Positions 45,226-53,291 of a stretch of 64,000 bases of DNA are shown in pieces. The DNA is from an uncultured Lachnospiraceae bacterium (GTDB lineage: Bacteria > Bacillota > Clostridia > Lachnospirales > Lachnospiraceae), in NCBI GenBank assembly GCA_900314295.1, contig OMUU01000102.1:1-64000 (forward strand). The letters are read 5' to 3'. The translations under genes and the position numbers were made by a program. The notes below the pieces were generated by a model. The model saw only the letters and a program-made list of their open reading frames with translations. It was not told where the DNA came from and ran no database searches. Numbering within the stretch: the first letter of the stretch is position 1; each line of letters begins with the position of its first letter.

Positions 45226-46416
45226 ATGGAAAATTTCGATGAATTATATTATCAAAGACCCTATCAGAAGGAGTTTGACGCAGAGGTGGTCTCCTGTGAA
45301 CCGTGCGGGGAGGGATATCTCATAGAGCTGACCCGTACGGCGTTCTATCCGGAAGGCGGCGGACAGCCTTCGGATCGCGGGATTTTTCAACTTGATGGGC
45401 AGGCGGATATTAAGGTGGGGGATGTCCAGAAGCACGGGGACCGTATTCTGCATACAGCCGACCGCGAAATCACCGTTGGATGTCAGGTGCATGGGGTCAT
45501 CGACTGGCAGCGGCGCATGGATTATACGCAGGCGCATTCCGGAGAACATATCATCTCCGGCCTGATTCACAATCACTTCGGATACGATAATGTCGGTTTT
45601 CATATGAGCGAGGAAAGCGTCACCATTGACATCAGCGGAGTCTTGACCTGGGACGAACTGATGGAGGTGGAACGGGAGACCAACGCGGTGATCCGCAGCA
45701 ATGTTCCTGTGGAGGAGAGCTTTCCGGAGGGAGGGGATCTGGAGAAGTTGGACTACCGGAGCAAGAAGGAACTGACCGGGAAGGTGAGGATCATCACGAT
45801 TCCGGGAGCGGATACCTGTGCCTGCTGCGGGACACATGTGATGAGAACCGGCGAAATCGGTATGGTGAAATGCCTTAGTATGATTCATTATAAAAAAGGT
45901 GTGAGAATTGAGCTGGTATGCGGCAGAAAGGCCCTTCTCGATTATGAGCGGAAGGTGGACCAGAATGCAGAAATATCCCATCTTCTCTCCGCAAAGCCGT
46001 ATGAGACAGCGGAGGCTGTCGAGAGAGTAAAGGAGGAGTTGACGGTGGCGAACCAGAAGCTGAACGCCTGGATCAGTCGGTATTTTGATGGAAGGATAAA
46101 GGAGCTCGCAAAGCAGGAAGCTTTTCTGATTGATTTTGAAGAGGATATCGACCGAAACAGCTGCCGGAAGTTCTGTGACAGGCTTGTGAAGGAATCCATG
46201 GCACCTACCTGCGCCGTAATTACGGCGCAGGTAGACGAAAAGGGCGTCTATGCGTACTGCATCTGCAGCTCTGCCGTCAATCTGAGAAATCTCACGAAGA
46301 CGATCAACTCCAGCCTGGACGGGCGGGGAGGCGGAAGTCCGGAGATGATCCAGGGATCCTTTCACGCAGAGAAAGACAGGATACAAGAAGTCCTAACCGA
46401 AATTTTTAGTGCATAA
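45226..46416 (+). CDS. AlaX-type protein: alanyl-tRNA editing domain plus DHHA1
   Basis: A 396-residue protein from the ATG at 45226 (AGAGGA 5 bases upstream), beginning MENFDELYYQRPYQKEFDAE. It has the editing-domain blocks RTAFYPEGGGQPSDRG, HSGEHIISGLIHNHF (zinc ligands HxxxH) and DTCACCGTHVMRTGEIG. The C-terminal half carries a helical linker and a DHHA1-like end with NLRNLTKTINSSLDGRGGGSP. Such proteins remove serine or glycine wrongly attached to tRNA-Ala. The open frame extends 36 codons further upstream, but that part is translated repeat DNA rich in Arg and Lys and is not counted as coding. Confidence 0.92.
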   Translation: MENFDELYYQRPYQKEFDAEVVSCEPCGEGYLIELTRTAFYPEGGGQPSDRGIFQLDGQADIKVGDVQKHGDRILHTADREITVGCQVHGVIDWQRRMDYTQAHSGEHIISGLIHNHFGYDNVGFHMSEESVTIDISGVLTWDELMEVERETNAVIRSNVPVEESFPEGGDLEKLDYRSKKELTGKVRIITIPGADTCACCGTHVMRTGEIGMVKCLSMIHYKKGVRIELVCGRKALLDYERKVDQNAEISHLLSAKPYETAEAVERVKEELTVANQKLNAWISRYFDGRIKELAKQEAFLIDFEEDIDRNSCRKFCDRLVKESMAPTCAVITAQVDEKGVYAYCICSSAVNLRNLTKTINSSLDGRGGGSPEMIQGSFHAEKDRIQEVLTEIFSA

Positions 46417-46687
46417 GCTCTTCGAAAACGCATCCAGGCACGTCACACGCGAAGCGCGTGTAAGTGCCAGGATGCGATTTCGAAGGCAACAGGTATGAGG
46501 ATGAAGCGCGAAAGCGCGGAATCCGAATGCCTGTAGGATTGCGGGAGTGCGAAGCACGGAGCAATCCGTAGCTTATGCAGAATGGAAGAGAGCTCTAGGA
46601 AAACGCATCCAGGCACGTCACACGCGAAGCGCGTGTAAGTGCCAGGATGCGATTTCGAAGGCAACAGGTATGAGGATGAAGCGCGAA
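46417..46687. repeat. R2-R1-R2 extragenic repeat block with two near-identical 96-bp copies
   Basis: The 96-bp R2 element occurs at 46417-46512 and 46592-46687 with two differences. It folds as CTTCGAAAACGCATCC-A-GGCAC against its inverted copy, around an inner CACGC-GAA-GCGTG type stem (ACACGCGAAGCGCGTGT). Next, ACAGGTATGAGGAT / ATCCGAATGCCTGT enclose GCGC-GAAA-GCGC. R1 follows at 46526-46580: GGATTGC/GCAATCC around GTGC-GAA-GCAC. The whole block fills the space between the AlaX-like gene and the nuclease promoter. Confidence 0.88.
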
Positions 46688-46689
46688 TT

Positions 46690-46718
46690 TTCACAAAACA
46701 TGTGTTCTGTGTTATAAT
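46690..46718 (+). promoter_or_regulatory. Predicted promoter of the nuclease gene
   Basis: TTCACA (46690-46695) and a perfect TATAAT (46713-46718) are 17 bases apart. The -35 box begins 3 bases after the end of the second R2 repeat copy. Confidence 0.65.
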
Positions 46719-46762
46719 CGGAGGCAACACGGTTCTGTGATTGGGTGTGGAGAGGATGGGAT

Positions 46763-47917
46763 ATGTTTGTGATGGAACTGCTGCTTCTGGCAGCGCTTGT
46801 GATATTTCCGGTATCGCTGATCGCGGGTATTGTGAAAAAGAAACGCGGCGGTGATCGGCGGAAGTCCCGGATATGGCTGACCGGATCCATGACGGTCATT
46901 GTAATCGGAACGATTCTCCTTGGCGTTCTTCCCGGAGGAATTCAGAACAGTACCGGACAAAAGACGATGGGATCCGTCGGGACGGTTATCGCCCGAATCC
47001 GGAATGGGACAACCGCCTCTGTCGGAGGGGCTCTGCCTTCTGAAGAGAAAAGAGCAGCGGAAGAGCTTTCGGCTTTTCATCCCGAGGATCTCCCATCTTA
47101 CAGCGGTTCTCCCTCAGTTGAAGTGAACGGGAATGTTCCTTTTTTTACGGATGAGGATCTCAAGACACAGGAGTTTGAATTCTATAGCGACATGGACAGC
47201 CTGGGGCGGTGCGGAACAGCCTGGGCGAATGTTTGTGTTGATACAATGCCTGTGGAGGAGAGAGGCAGAATCGGATCCGTGAAGCCGACCGGCTGGCATA
47301 CGGTGAAGTATGACGGGATCGACGGCAATTATCTCTACAATCGCTGTCATCTGATCGGATATCAGCTGACGGGCGAGAATGCGAATAGCAAAAATCTGAT
47401 CACCGGGACCCGCTACATGAATGTAGAGGGGATGCTTCCCTACGAAAATGAGGTCAGTTACGCGGTCACGGATTTTAATTTTCATGTGTTGTACCGAGTA
47501 ACCCCTGTTTTTGAGGGAAATAATCTTCTGGCATCCGGTGTTTTGATGGAGGCGGAGTCCGTAGAGGATCAAGGAGAGAGAATCCGGTTCTGCGTCTATT
47601 GCTATAATGTGCAGCCCGGAATTACCATTGATTATGCGACTGGGGACAGCAGCGGGCCGGAGTTCACCGGATCAGATTCCGCATCCGGCAGCGGCGGAAA
47701 CGCGAAGAAAGAGACCGTGTCAGACACACCGGCTCCAAAATCGTCCGATGCAGACGGGACGGTCACCTATGTTGTCAATACGAATACCGGGAAATTTCAT
47801 TATCCGACTTGTTCCTCCGCGGATGATATTGCACCCGGGAATCGGATGGACTGGTCCGGTTCCAGGGATGAACTTATCGAGAGGGGATATGTGCCCTGCA
47901 GGCGGTGTAATCCCTAG
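46763..47917 (+). CDS. Membrane-anchored DNA/RNA non-specific endonuclease
   Basis: The 384-residue protein starts at ATG 46763 (AGAGGA upstream). Two hydrophobic segments near the N terminus (LLLLAALVIFPVSLIAGIV and TVIVIGTILLGVLPGG) should place the rest outside. The nuclease core (about 110-290) has YNRCHLIGYQLTGENANSKN and LITGTRYMN, with the catalytic histidine in RCH as in EndA/NucA-like ββα-metal enzymes, where DRGH is more common. After a Ser/Gly linker comes a C-terminal motif HYPTCSS...NRMDWSGSRDELIERGYVPCRRC. That is a small cysteine-containing domain often attached to such nucleases. A likely role is extracellular DNA use or uptake. Confidence 0.9.
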   Translation: MFVMELLLLAALVIFPVSLIAGIVKKKRGGDRRKSRIWLTGSMTVIVIGTILLGVLPGGIQNSTGQKTMGSVGTVIARIRNGTTASVGGALPSEEKRAAEELSAFHPEDLPSYSGSPSVEVNGNVPFFTDEDLKTQEFEFYSDMDSLGRCGTAWANVCVDTMPVEERGRIGSVKPTGWHTVKYDGIDGNYLYNRCHLIGYQLTGENANSKNLITGTRYMNVEGMLPYENEVSYAVTDFNFHVLYRVTPVFEGNNLLASGVLMEAESVEDQGERIRFCVYCYNVQPGITIDYATGDSSGPEFTGSDSASGSGGNAKKETVSDTPAPKSSDADGTVTYVVNTNTGKFHYPTCSSADDIAPGNRMDWSGSRDELIERGYVPCRRCNP

Positions 47918-48026
47918 AATTTTTGTAAAAAATAAAATCCTTTCGGTTTTACAGGTGAAAATCCACTGTCCTTGGACGGTGGGAGGACGCGTGTAAGTTT
48001 CAGATTTTACCAGGGGTGAAGACCAC

Positions 48027-49034
48027 ATGTTTCGTATCATAATAGAGATACTTCTGGCATTTATTCTCAGCATAGCGGTTTTGCTGTATTTTGGACTCTA
48101 TGCAGTATTTCGTGCCGTGCTTTACAATACAAATGAGCGGAAGGCTAGGCATGTGCCGCTTCCGACGGGAGAGGGGTATGATGAGCAGCAGGAGAGCATG
48201 CAGGAGCTGGTAGACCTGATGAAGGAGATCCCCTTTGAGGAGGTCAGGGTCACAAGTTTTGACAACCTGACGCTTTTCGGCAGGTATTATGAGGTGAAAA
48301 AGGGAGCTCCGCTTCAGATTCAGTTTCACGGGTACCGGGGAGAGGCAGTCCGCGACATGGCCGGGGGAAACCGGATCGCCAGAGAACACGGACAGAATAC
48401 CCTTGTCGTGGATCAGAGAGCACATGGAAAAAGCGGCGGAAATATCACGACCTTTGGCGTGAAGGAACGCCAGGATTGTCTGACATGGGCGAGATATGCG
48501 GCAGATAGGTTCGGGTTAGAGACGCCGGTGATTTTGTCCGGCGTCTCGATGGGAGCTGCGACAGTGCTGATGGCGGCGGATCTGGACCTCCCGGAAAATG
48601 TGGTGGGAATTATCGCGGACTGTGCATATACTTCCCCGGAGGCTATAATACGAGAGGTCGGCAGAGCGAGGCGGTATCCCGAGGGAGCGGTCTGGTGGCT
48701 GGTGAAGACCGGAGCAAAGCTGTTCGGACGCGTGGATCTGGGAAGCTGCGGTGCAATAGATGCTGTTCGGAAATCGAGGGTGCCGGTTCTTCTGATTCAC
48801 GGAGACGCCGACCGCTATGTGCCGGTCCGGATGAGCCGGGAGCTGTACCGCGCGGCGGAGAAGGCCGGAGTTCCTGTGAGACTTGAAATTTTTCAGGGCG
48901 GCGCACACGGAATCAGTTACCTGACAGATGTCAGGAGGTATACGGAGCTTGAAGTGGAATTTACATCCCGGCTTATGAAACGGTACATCGGGGAGCATTC
49001 GAAAGCAGAAGAAGGATTGGAGAGAGAAAAATAA
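48027..49034 (+). CDS. Alpha/beta hydrolase with an N-terminal membrane anchor
   Basis: The 335-residue protein has one hydrophobic segment, IIIEILLAFILSIAVLLYFG (about residues 4-23). The hydrolase domain has an oxyanion-region HGYRG, VDQRAHGKSGG, the nucleophile elbow GVSMGA, LIHGDADRYVP with the acid D, and the catalytic His in GGAHG. It resembles peptidase S9/BAAT-like esterases of Clostridia; the substrate is unknown. Its TAA overlaps the ATG of the MoxR gene by one base, so expression of the two is coupled. Confidence 0.88.
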   Translation: MFRIIIEILLAFILSIAVLLYFGLYAVFRAVLYNTNERKARHVPLPTGEGYDEQQESMQELVDLMKEIPFEEVRVTSFDNLTLFGRYYEVKKGAPLQIQFHGYRGEAVRDMAGGNRIAREHGQNTLVVDQRAHGKSGGNITTFGVKERQDCLTWARYAADRFGLETPVILSGVSMGAATVLMAADLDLPENVVGIIADCAYTSPEAIIREVGRARRYPEGAVWWLVKTGAKLFGRVDLGSCGAIDAVRKSRVPVLLIHGDADRYVPVRMSRELYRAAEKAGVPVRLEIFQGGAHGISYLTDVRRYTELEVEFTSRLMKRYIGEHSKAEEGLEREK

Positions 49035-49957
49035 TGACGCTGGAACAGAAAAAAATTCTGGAGGAGCAGGAGGTGAGCCCGGAGCTGATCCGCGGCGTGG
49101 CGGAGTTCGGGGAGAGATATACTGTCGATGAATCTGTCCGCAATCGCGTGGTTAAACCTGCAATTCCGTTTTTCGGAAAAGAGGTGCTGGAGATGGCGAT
49201 TGCCGCCCTCCTGGAGGGGCAGAACCTGCTGCTCACAGGCGCGAAGGCGACCGGAAAAAATGTTCTGGCGGAAAATCTTGCGTGGCTGTTCGGAAGGCCG
49301 GTCTATAACGTGTCGTTCCATGTGAACACCAGCAGCTCAGAGCTGATCGGAACCGATACCTTCCGGAATAATCAGGTAGAGCTCCGGAAGGGCAGCATCA
49401 GTTTATGTGCCGAGTACGGAGGGTTTGGAATCCTCGACGAAATCAATATGGCAAAAAATGACGCGGTATCTGTGCTGCATTCGACGCTTGATTACAGAAG
49501 AAGCATTGATATACCGGGCTATGAGAAGATTGATCTCCACCCGGCGGCCAGGTTTATCGGTACCATGAACTACGGATATGCCGGAACCAAGGAGCTGAAC
49601 GAGGCGCTCGTATCCCGTTTCCTTGTCATCGATATGCCTTCGCAGACGGAGACTTCGCTGAATTATATTTTCAGTCGCATCTTTCCGGATATGACCGACA
49701 AGGCGAAGAAACAGCTGTCGGGCCTGTTTCTTGATCTGCAGACGAAGGCGGAGCACGGAGAAATCACGGCGAAGAGCCTGGATTTGCGCGGAATCGTAGC
49801 GGCGGCGCGGACAATCCGCCAGGGCATCTCCCCGTTTTCTGCTCTGCAGATGGGAGTTGTGAACAAATGCTTTGACACCTTTGAAAAGGAAATCGTGCGC
49901 GATGTTCTCAGTACACGGATTCCCTCGGAATGGACCAGAGAGGATGTTTTTGCTTGA
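49034..49957 (+). CDS. MoxR-family AAA+ ATPase with an unusual Walker A
   Basis: The 307-residue protein shows LLTGAKATGKNVLAENLAWL where Walker A is expected. The usual Ser/Thr after GK is Asn, and the motif repeats the GxxxxGK spacing. Walker B is GFGILDEINMAKNDAV; sensor 1 is FIGTMNYG, and the arginine-finger region is ELNEALVSRFLVIDMP. MoxR proteins work with VWA proteins as chaperones for enzyme or complex activation. The VWA gene overlaps the end of this one. Because Ser/Thr coordinates Mg-ATP, Asn may weaken hydrolysis; the subfamily may simply tolerate it. Confidence 0.9.
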   Translation: MTLEQKKILEEQEVSPELIRGVAEFGERYTVDESVRNRVVKPAIPFFGKEVLEMAIAALLEGQNLLLTGAKATGKNVLAENLAWLFGRPVYNVSFHVNTSSSELIGTDTFRNNQVELRKGSISLCAEYGGFGILDEINMAKNDAVSVLHSTLDYRRSIDIPGYEKIDLHPAARFIGTMNYGYAGTKELNEALVSRFLVIDMPSQTETSLNYIFSRIFPDMTDKAKKQLSGLFLDLQTKAEHGEITAKSLDLRGIVAAARTIRQGISPFSALQMGVVNKCFDTFEKEIVRDVLSTRIPSEWTREDVFA

Positions 49958-51735
49958 AGATCAGCAAGGATGCTTGGGAGTCCTATCCCTATGAGCTGGA
50001 AAACAGAATACGGAACCTGATCTGGACCGTCAGCGGAGATTACACCCTTGCGGTGAAGCCGGATCTTGAGGAGTATTCCAGATCGCCGGAGATTGCCCTT
50101 TATAACGGGATCAAGCAGGGTGCGCTGGCAAAGTTTTTTGATCAGGATGCGCTTGCCATGTATCTGCTGAAGAAGATATACTGCCATGCCGATCAGAAGG
50201 CGCTGATGGACACCGCCAGGCTGTGTATAGAGGAGGCGGTCGGCTGGCGGCTTGACAGGGAGCGCGAGGGGGTGCGTTCTCTTCGGAAAAAGGCACTGGA
50301 GACATGGCTTCATCAGGATTTCGGCAAAATGTCAGCCTATCCTCTGGGTCGGCTGATGGCGGCAAGCTGGAGAGAAAAGCTGGACGGAAGCTATCATGGC
50401 CCGGAGCAGATCATGCGTCAGCTGGAGCGGATTCATAGCTTGCGTCAGGCGGAAACCTCAGAGGAAATCATACGCGTGATCGACAGCCTGTACAAGGATG
50501 TGGTGGATCCGGCATTTCCGATGACTCTGGAGGAGGTGCTTCAGGTAACGCCGGAGGAGCTTACGGAGTTTTCCTGGAGCGATTACCTGAAGGAAGAACT
50601 GGAGGATGATTCGGTCCGTTATGTCTTGGAGAGAGTCACCGAAGAAATGATCGGACCGGATGAGCCCGCAGGCGATGGAAAGCCGGATGAGAGTGCTTCG
50701 GCTGAGAGTGGAGATAAGGTACGCAGGCTTCTTCTGATCGATGACAGCGTCCTGGAAAAATCCAGGGAGTATGTACAGCGGAATTTTGGAAAATCGTATC
50801 TTACACCTTCGGAGGAGAAAAGGATCACAAGCCGGATGTGCAGGGGAATTCATTCGGACTGCGGCCTGTTCTTCACGGACGGGATATTGAAGAATCCGGT
50901 CATCCGGAACAATCAGTATGTACTTGCAAAGGGCAATAAAGAAAAGACACTGGAATACTTCCGTACGAATTACCGGACGATCCGTCACAACGTCCGGGTT
51001 CTCACGGATATGTTAAAACGGGCGTTTGCGCTGCGGGATGAAGAGGACAATATCCTCTCCGACTGCGGGCAGATCGATCCGTCCGCCCTGTGGAAGGTGG
51101 GGAGATCGGAGGACGCAAGGCTTTTCCGGAGAACGCTGCGAAACGATTCCATGGATTTTGTTGTCGATTTTCTGATTGACGCGAGCGGATCTCAGCGGAA
51201 ACGGCAGAGGGAAGTGGCGATGCAGGCCTATATCATCTGTGAGGCGATGTCAAACCTTGGAATTCCCATGCGGGTGATGAGCTTCTGCACGTTCTGGGAC
51301 TATACGGTGCTGCGCAGATTCCGGGAGTACGGGGACGACCGGAGCGCGAACGAAAATATCTTTGAATTTACCACAAGCTCCAATAACCGTGATGGCCTGG
51401 CGATTCGGACCGTGGGGCAGGGCCTGCTGGAAAGAGAAGAGACAAATAAGGTTTTGCTTGTACTTAGTGACGGGAAGCCATATGATGTGATGATTAACCG
51501 GCCGAATGCGAGAAATCCGGAACCGTATTCCGGGCACAGGGCGGCACTTGATGCCGGCACGGAGGTGCGAAGGCTGAGACAGAATCATGTGGCGGTGCTT
51601 GGCGTTTTTGTAGGGGAGGAGAGCGAGCTGGCCGCTGAGAGAAAAATCTTTGGAAAGGATTTTGCGTACATCCGGTCCATTGATCATTTTTCGAACACTG
51701 TGGGGAGATATCTGCTCAGGCAGATAGAGAATTAA
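49954..51735 (+). CDS. VWA-domain protein, partner of MoxR
   Basis: A protein of about 593 residues. The likely start is the TTG at 49954, which overlaps the MoxR stop (TTGA) and has GAGAGG 10 bases upstream; an in-frame ATG at 49930 lacks a good site. The C-terminal part (about 405-590) is a von Willebrand A domain with the MIDAS motif DASGS in VVDFLIDASGSQRKRQ, then TTSSNNRDGLAIR and VLLVLSDGKPYDV. The long N-terminal part is helical. MoxR-VWA pairs (NorQ/NorD, CbbQ/CbbO) activate metal enzymes or membrane complexes. The client here is not identifiable; no typical client enzyme is in the operon. Confidence 0.88.
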   Translation: MKISKDAWESYPYELENRIRNLIWTVSGDYTLAVKPDLEEYSRSPEIALYNGIKQGALAKFFDQDALAMYLLKKIYCHADQKALMDTARLCIEEAVGWRLDREREGVRSLRKKALETWLHQDFGKMSAYPLGRLMAASWREKLDGSYHGPEQIMRQLERIHSLRQAETSEEIIRVIDSLYKDVVDPAFPMTLEEVLQVTPEELTEFSWSDYLKEELEDDSVRYVLERVTEEMIGPDEPAGDGKPDESASAESGDKVRRLLLIDDSVLEKSREYVQRNFGKSYLTPSEEKRITSRMCRGIHSDCGLFFTDGILKNPVIRNNQYVLAKGNKEKTLEYFRTNYRTIRHNVRVLTDMLKRAFALRDEEDNILSDCGQIDPSALWKVGRSEDARLFRRTLRNDSMDFVVDFLIDASGSQRKRQREVAMQAYIICEAMSNLGIPMRVMSFCTFWDYTVLRRFREYGDDRSANENIFEFTTSSNNRDGLAIRTVGQGLLEREETNKVLLVLSDGKPYDVMINRPNARNPEPYSGHRAALDAGTEVRRLRQNHVAVLGVFVGEESELAAERKIFGKDFAYIRSIDHFSNTVGRYLLRQIEN

Positions 51736-51788
51736 GGGGAGGCAGATAACAGGAGAGGAACCGGGGCGAATATCCCGGGGGAAATGGT

Positions 51789-52583
51789 ATGAGTGAAAAA
51801 TCCGGATATGGGAAGGCAAATAGAAGACGCAGGCGGCGCAAAGGCAGAAGACGTTTCTGGCGAAAATTTATTCGCTTCTGGAGAATGTTCGGCCGCGCCG
51901 TGCGCTATCTGTATCAGGCGGGCGGGAAGATCGTAATTCCGGTTACCGCCTTGGTTGTGGTGTTTGCCGCCGTCGGCGCAATAGAACAGAATGAGAGAAT
52001 CTCCGATTGGCAGAAGGTCACGAGCAGGGATACGACAATCACGATCCGGAAAAATCTGGTGAACGATCAGGTAGAGGGCTATTCCGATGTGATCCGGAAA
52101 TACGCGGACGAATATTCCATCCGTGATTACACGGCTCTGATCAAGGCGATTATGATGCAGGAGTCTCGCGGCGAGGGAACAGACCCCATGCAGGCATCCG
52201 GCTCCTTCTACAACGAGCGGTATGCCGGACAGACGATTTCAGATCCGGAGTATTCCATCCGGGCAGGTGTTCAGGAGCTTGCGGCGGCGCTTAAAGCGGC
52301 CGATGTCCGGGGACCGGAGGATATTGAGGGGATTTCGCTTGCCGTGCAGGGCTATAACTATGGAATCGGATACATTGAGTGGGCAAAAAAGAATTACGGC
52401 GGCTATTCGGAAGAAAACGCGACCACGTTTTCCAATATGAAGGCATATGAAAACGGATGGAGCTCCTACGGGGATCCGGATTATGTAGAGCATGTACTGC
52501 GCTTTTATTCGTATTCCTATTCGCTTTCCGGGGGAAGCTCCGTCAGAAAAGGAGAGATGGTCGGGACTTCATCCCTGTCGTGA
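51789..52583 (+). CDS. Membrane-anchored lysozyme-like protein
   Basis: The 264-residue protein has a very basic N terminus (RRRRRRKGRRRFWRKF), a single membrane segment (IVIPVTALVVVFAAVGAI, about residues 50-67) and an extracellular domain. That domain carries the CwlT/gp-type lysozyme signature IKAIMMQESRGEGTDPMQAS and AVQGYNYGIGYIEWAKKNYG. The glutamate in QESRGEG is the likely catalytic acid. CwlT proteins of conjugative elements also have an NlpC/P60 domain, absent here. No conjugation genes lie near, so a housekeeping role in wall turnover is more likely than transfer. Confidence 0.88.
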   Translation: MSEKSGYGKANRRRRRRKGRRRFWRKFIRFWRMFGRAVRYLYQAGGKIVIPVTALVVVFAAVGAIEQNERISDWQKVTSRDTTITIRKNLVNDQVEGYSDVIRKYADEYSIRDYTALIKAIMMQESRGEGTDPMQASGSFYNERYAGQTISDPEYSIRAGVQELAAALKAADVRGPEDIEGISLAVQGYNYGIGYIEWAKKNYGGYSEENATTFSNMKAYENGWSSYGDPDYVEHVLRFYSYSYSLSGGSSVRKGEMVGTSSLS

Positions 52584-52706
52584 TGGCAGCCTGCCATCAT
52601 TCATATCGAAAAAAACAGCAGGACTCCCTGCCGGAGATCCTGCCGCTGACCCATCTTTTGTATTTAAACCTGCTGCTTTTAAAGTCGCATTGCGCCTTTT
52701 TCACGC

Positions 52707-52949
52707 TTATTCATTTCCGTCCATCATGAAGTTCATGAGTTTGCGGATATCTTCCGGATTGGATGCGATAATCTCGAGCTCCGGAATGGCCGCCTCATTG
52801 GAAAAAATGTTAGCGAGGGATACATACTGGCTGAGCTTTGATTTCAGGTTCAGGGTATCGCCCTCAGCGGTAACCAGCTCAACTCTTCCCTTGCAGCTAT
52901 CTACAATTTCAAAAAATTTTTCTACATTTGTAATGTTATTGATCTTCAT
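52707..52949 (-). CDS. HPr-like small protein without the catalytic histidine (second copy)
   Basis: An 80-residue protein, MKINNITNVEKFFEIVDSCK, starting at 52949 after a strong AGGAGG. It has an HPr-like pattern in GDTLNLKSKLSQYVSLANIF and an acidic C-terminal helix, but lacks the GIHARP segment with the phosphorylated histidine. It is only distantly similar to the protein at 44625. A sigma-A-like promoter is seen upstream. The role is unknown. It is convergent with the lysozyme-like gene. Confidence 0.75.
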   Translation of the reverse strand: MKINNITNVEKFFEIVDSCKGRVELVTAEGDTLNLKSKLSQYVSLANIFSNEAAIPELEIIASNPEDIRKLMNFMMDGNE

Positions 52950-53016
52950 ATCGTATCCTCCTGCCGCGCGATTCATGAACGGCGTCTATATACCTTTTGT
53001 TCTGCTTCTCGAATAT

Positions 53017-53045
53017 ATATGACGAATATATGAATGTCTTGTCAA
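53017..53045 (-). promoter_or_regulatory. Predicted promoter of the second HPr-like gene
   Basis: On the minus strand, TTGACA (53045-53040) and TCATAT (53022-53017) are 17 bases apart, about 70 bases upstream of the start codon. Confidence 0.6.
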
Positions 53046-53291
53046 ATTAATCTTGTTATCAGTCATATTTTGCCTGGCGGTTTAGTGAAACGTAATTGCA
53101 GTGCTTTGAGAGAGGATTCTGTGTGGAGATTCTCCGTGCGCAGCTTTCGGTATGGAAGTCTACGGAGGTTTATGTTAGACTGTTTTCAAATTTGAAGAGC
53201 GTTCAGGGCTGGGGAATTTGGGCAGTCAGCAGACGACAGGACGAAGCAGGCGTTGAGGGACAGCAGAATAGAGAGAAAAGAGGTCAGATAT
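53046..53291. other. Spacer before proA
   Basis: No gene with a usable start is visible. No convincing promoter or T-box/leader element for proA was seen. Confidence 0.4.

Noticed and set aside
45244..46386. 380-residue open frame on the minus strand
   Set aside because: It is antisense to the AlaX-like gene and has no start signal or family similarity.
47940..48000. Possible cobalamin riboswitch (GGTGAAAATCC)
   Set aside because: Only one short element fits. The rest is a simple CCACTGTCC/GGACGGTGG hairpin and the region is too short for the aptamer.
51789..52583. Part of a conjugative element (CwlT-like lysozyme)
   Set aside because: No other conjugation, relaxase or integrase gene is visible and the NlpC/P60 domain is missing.
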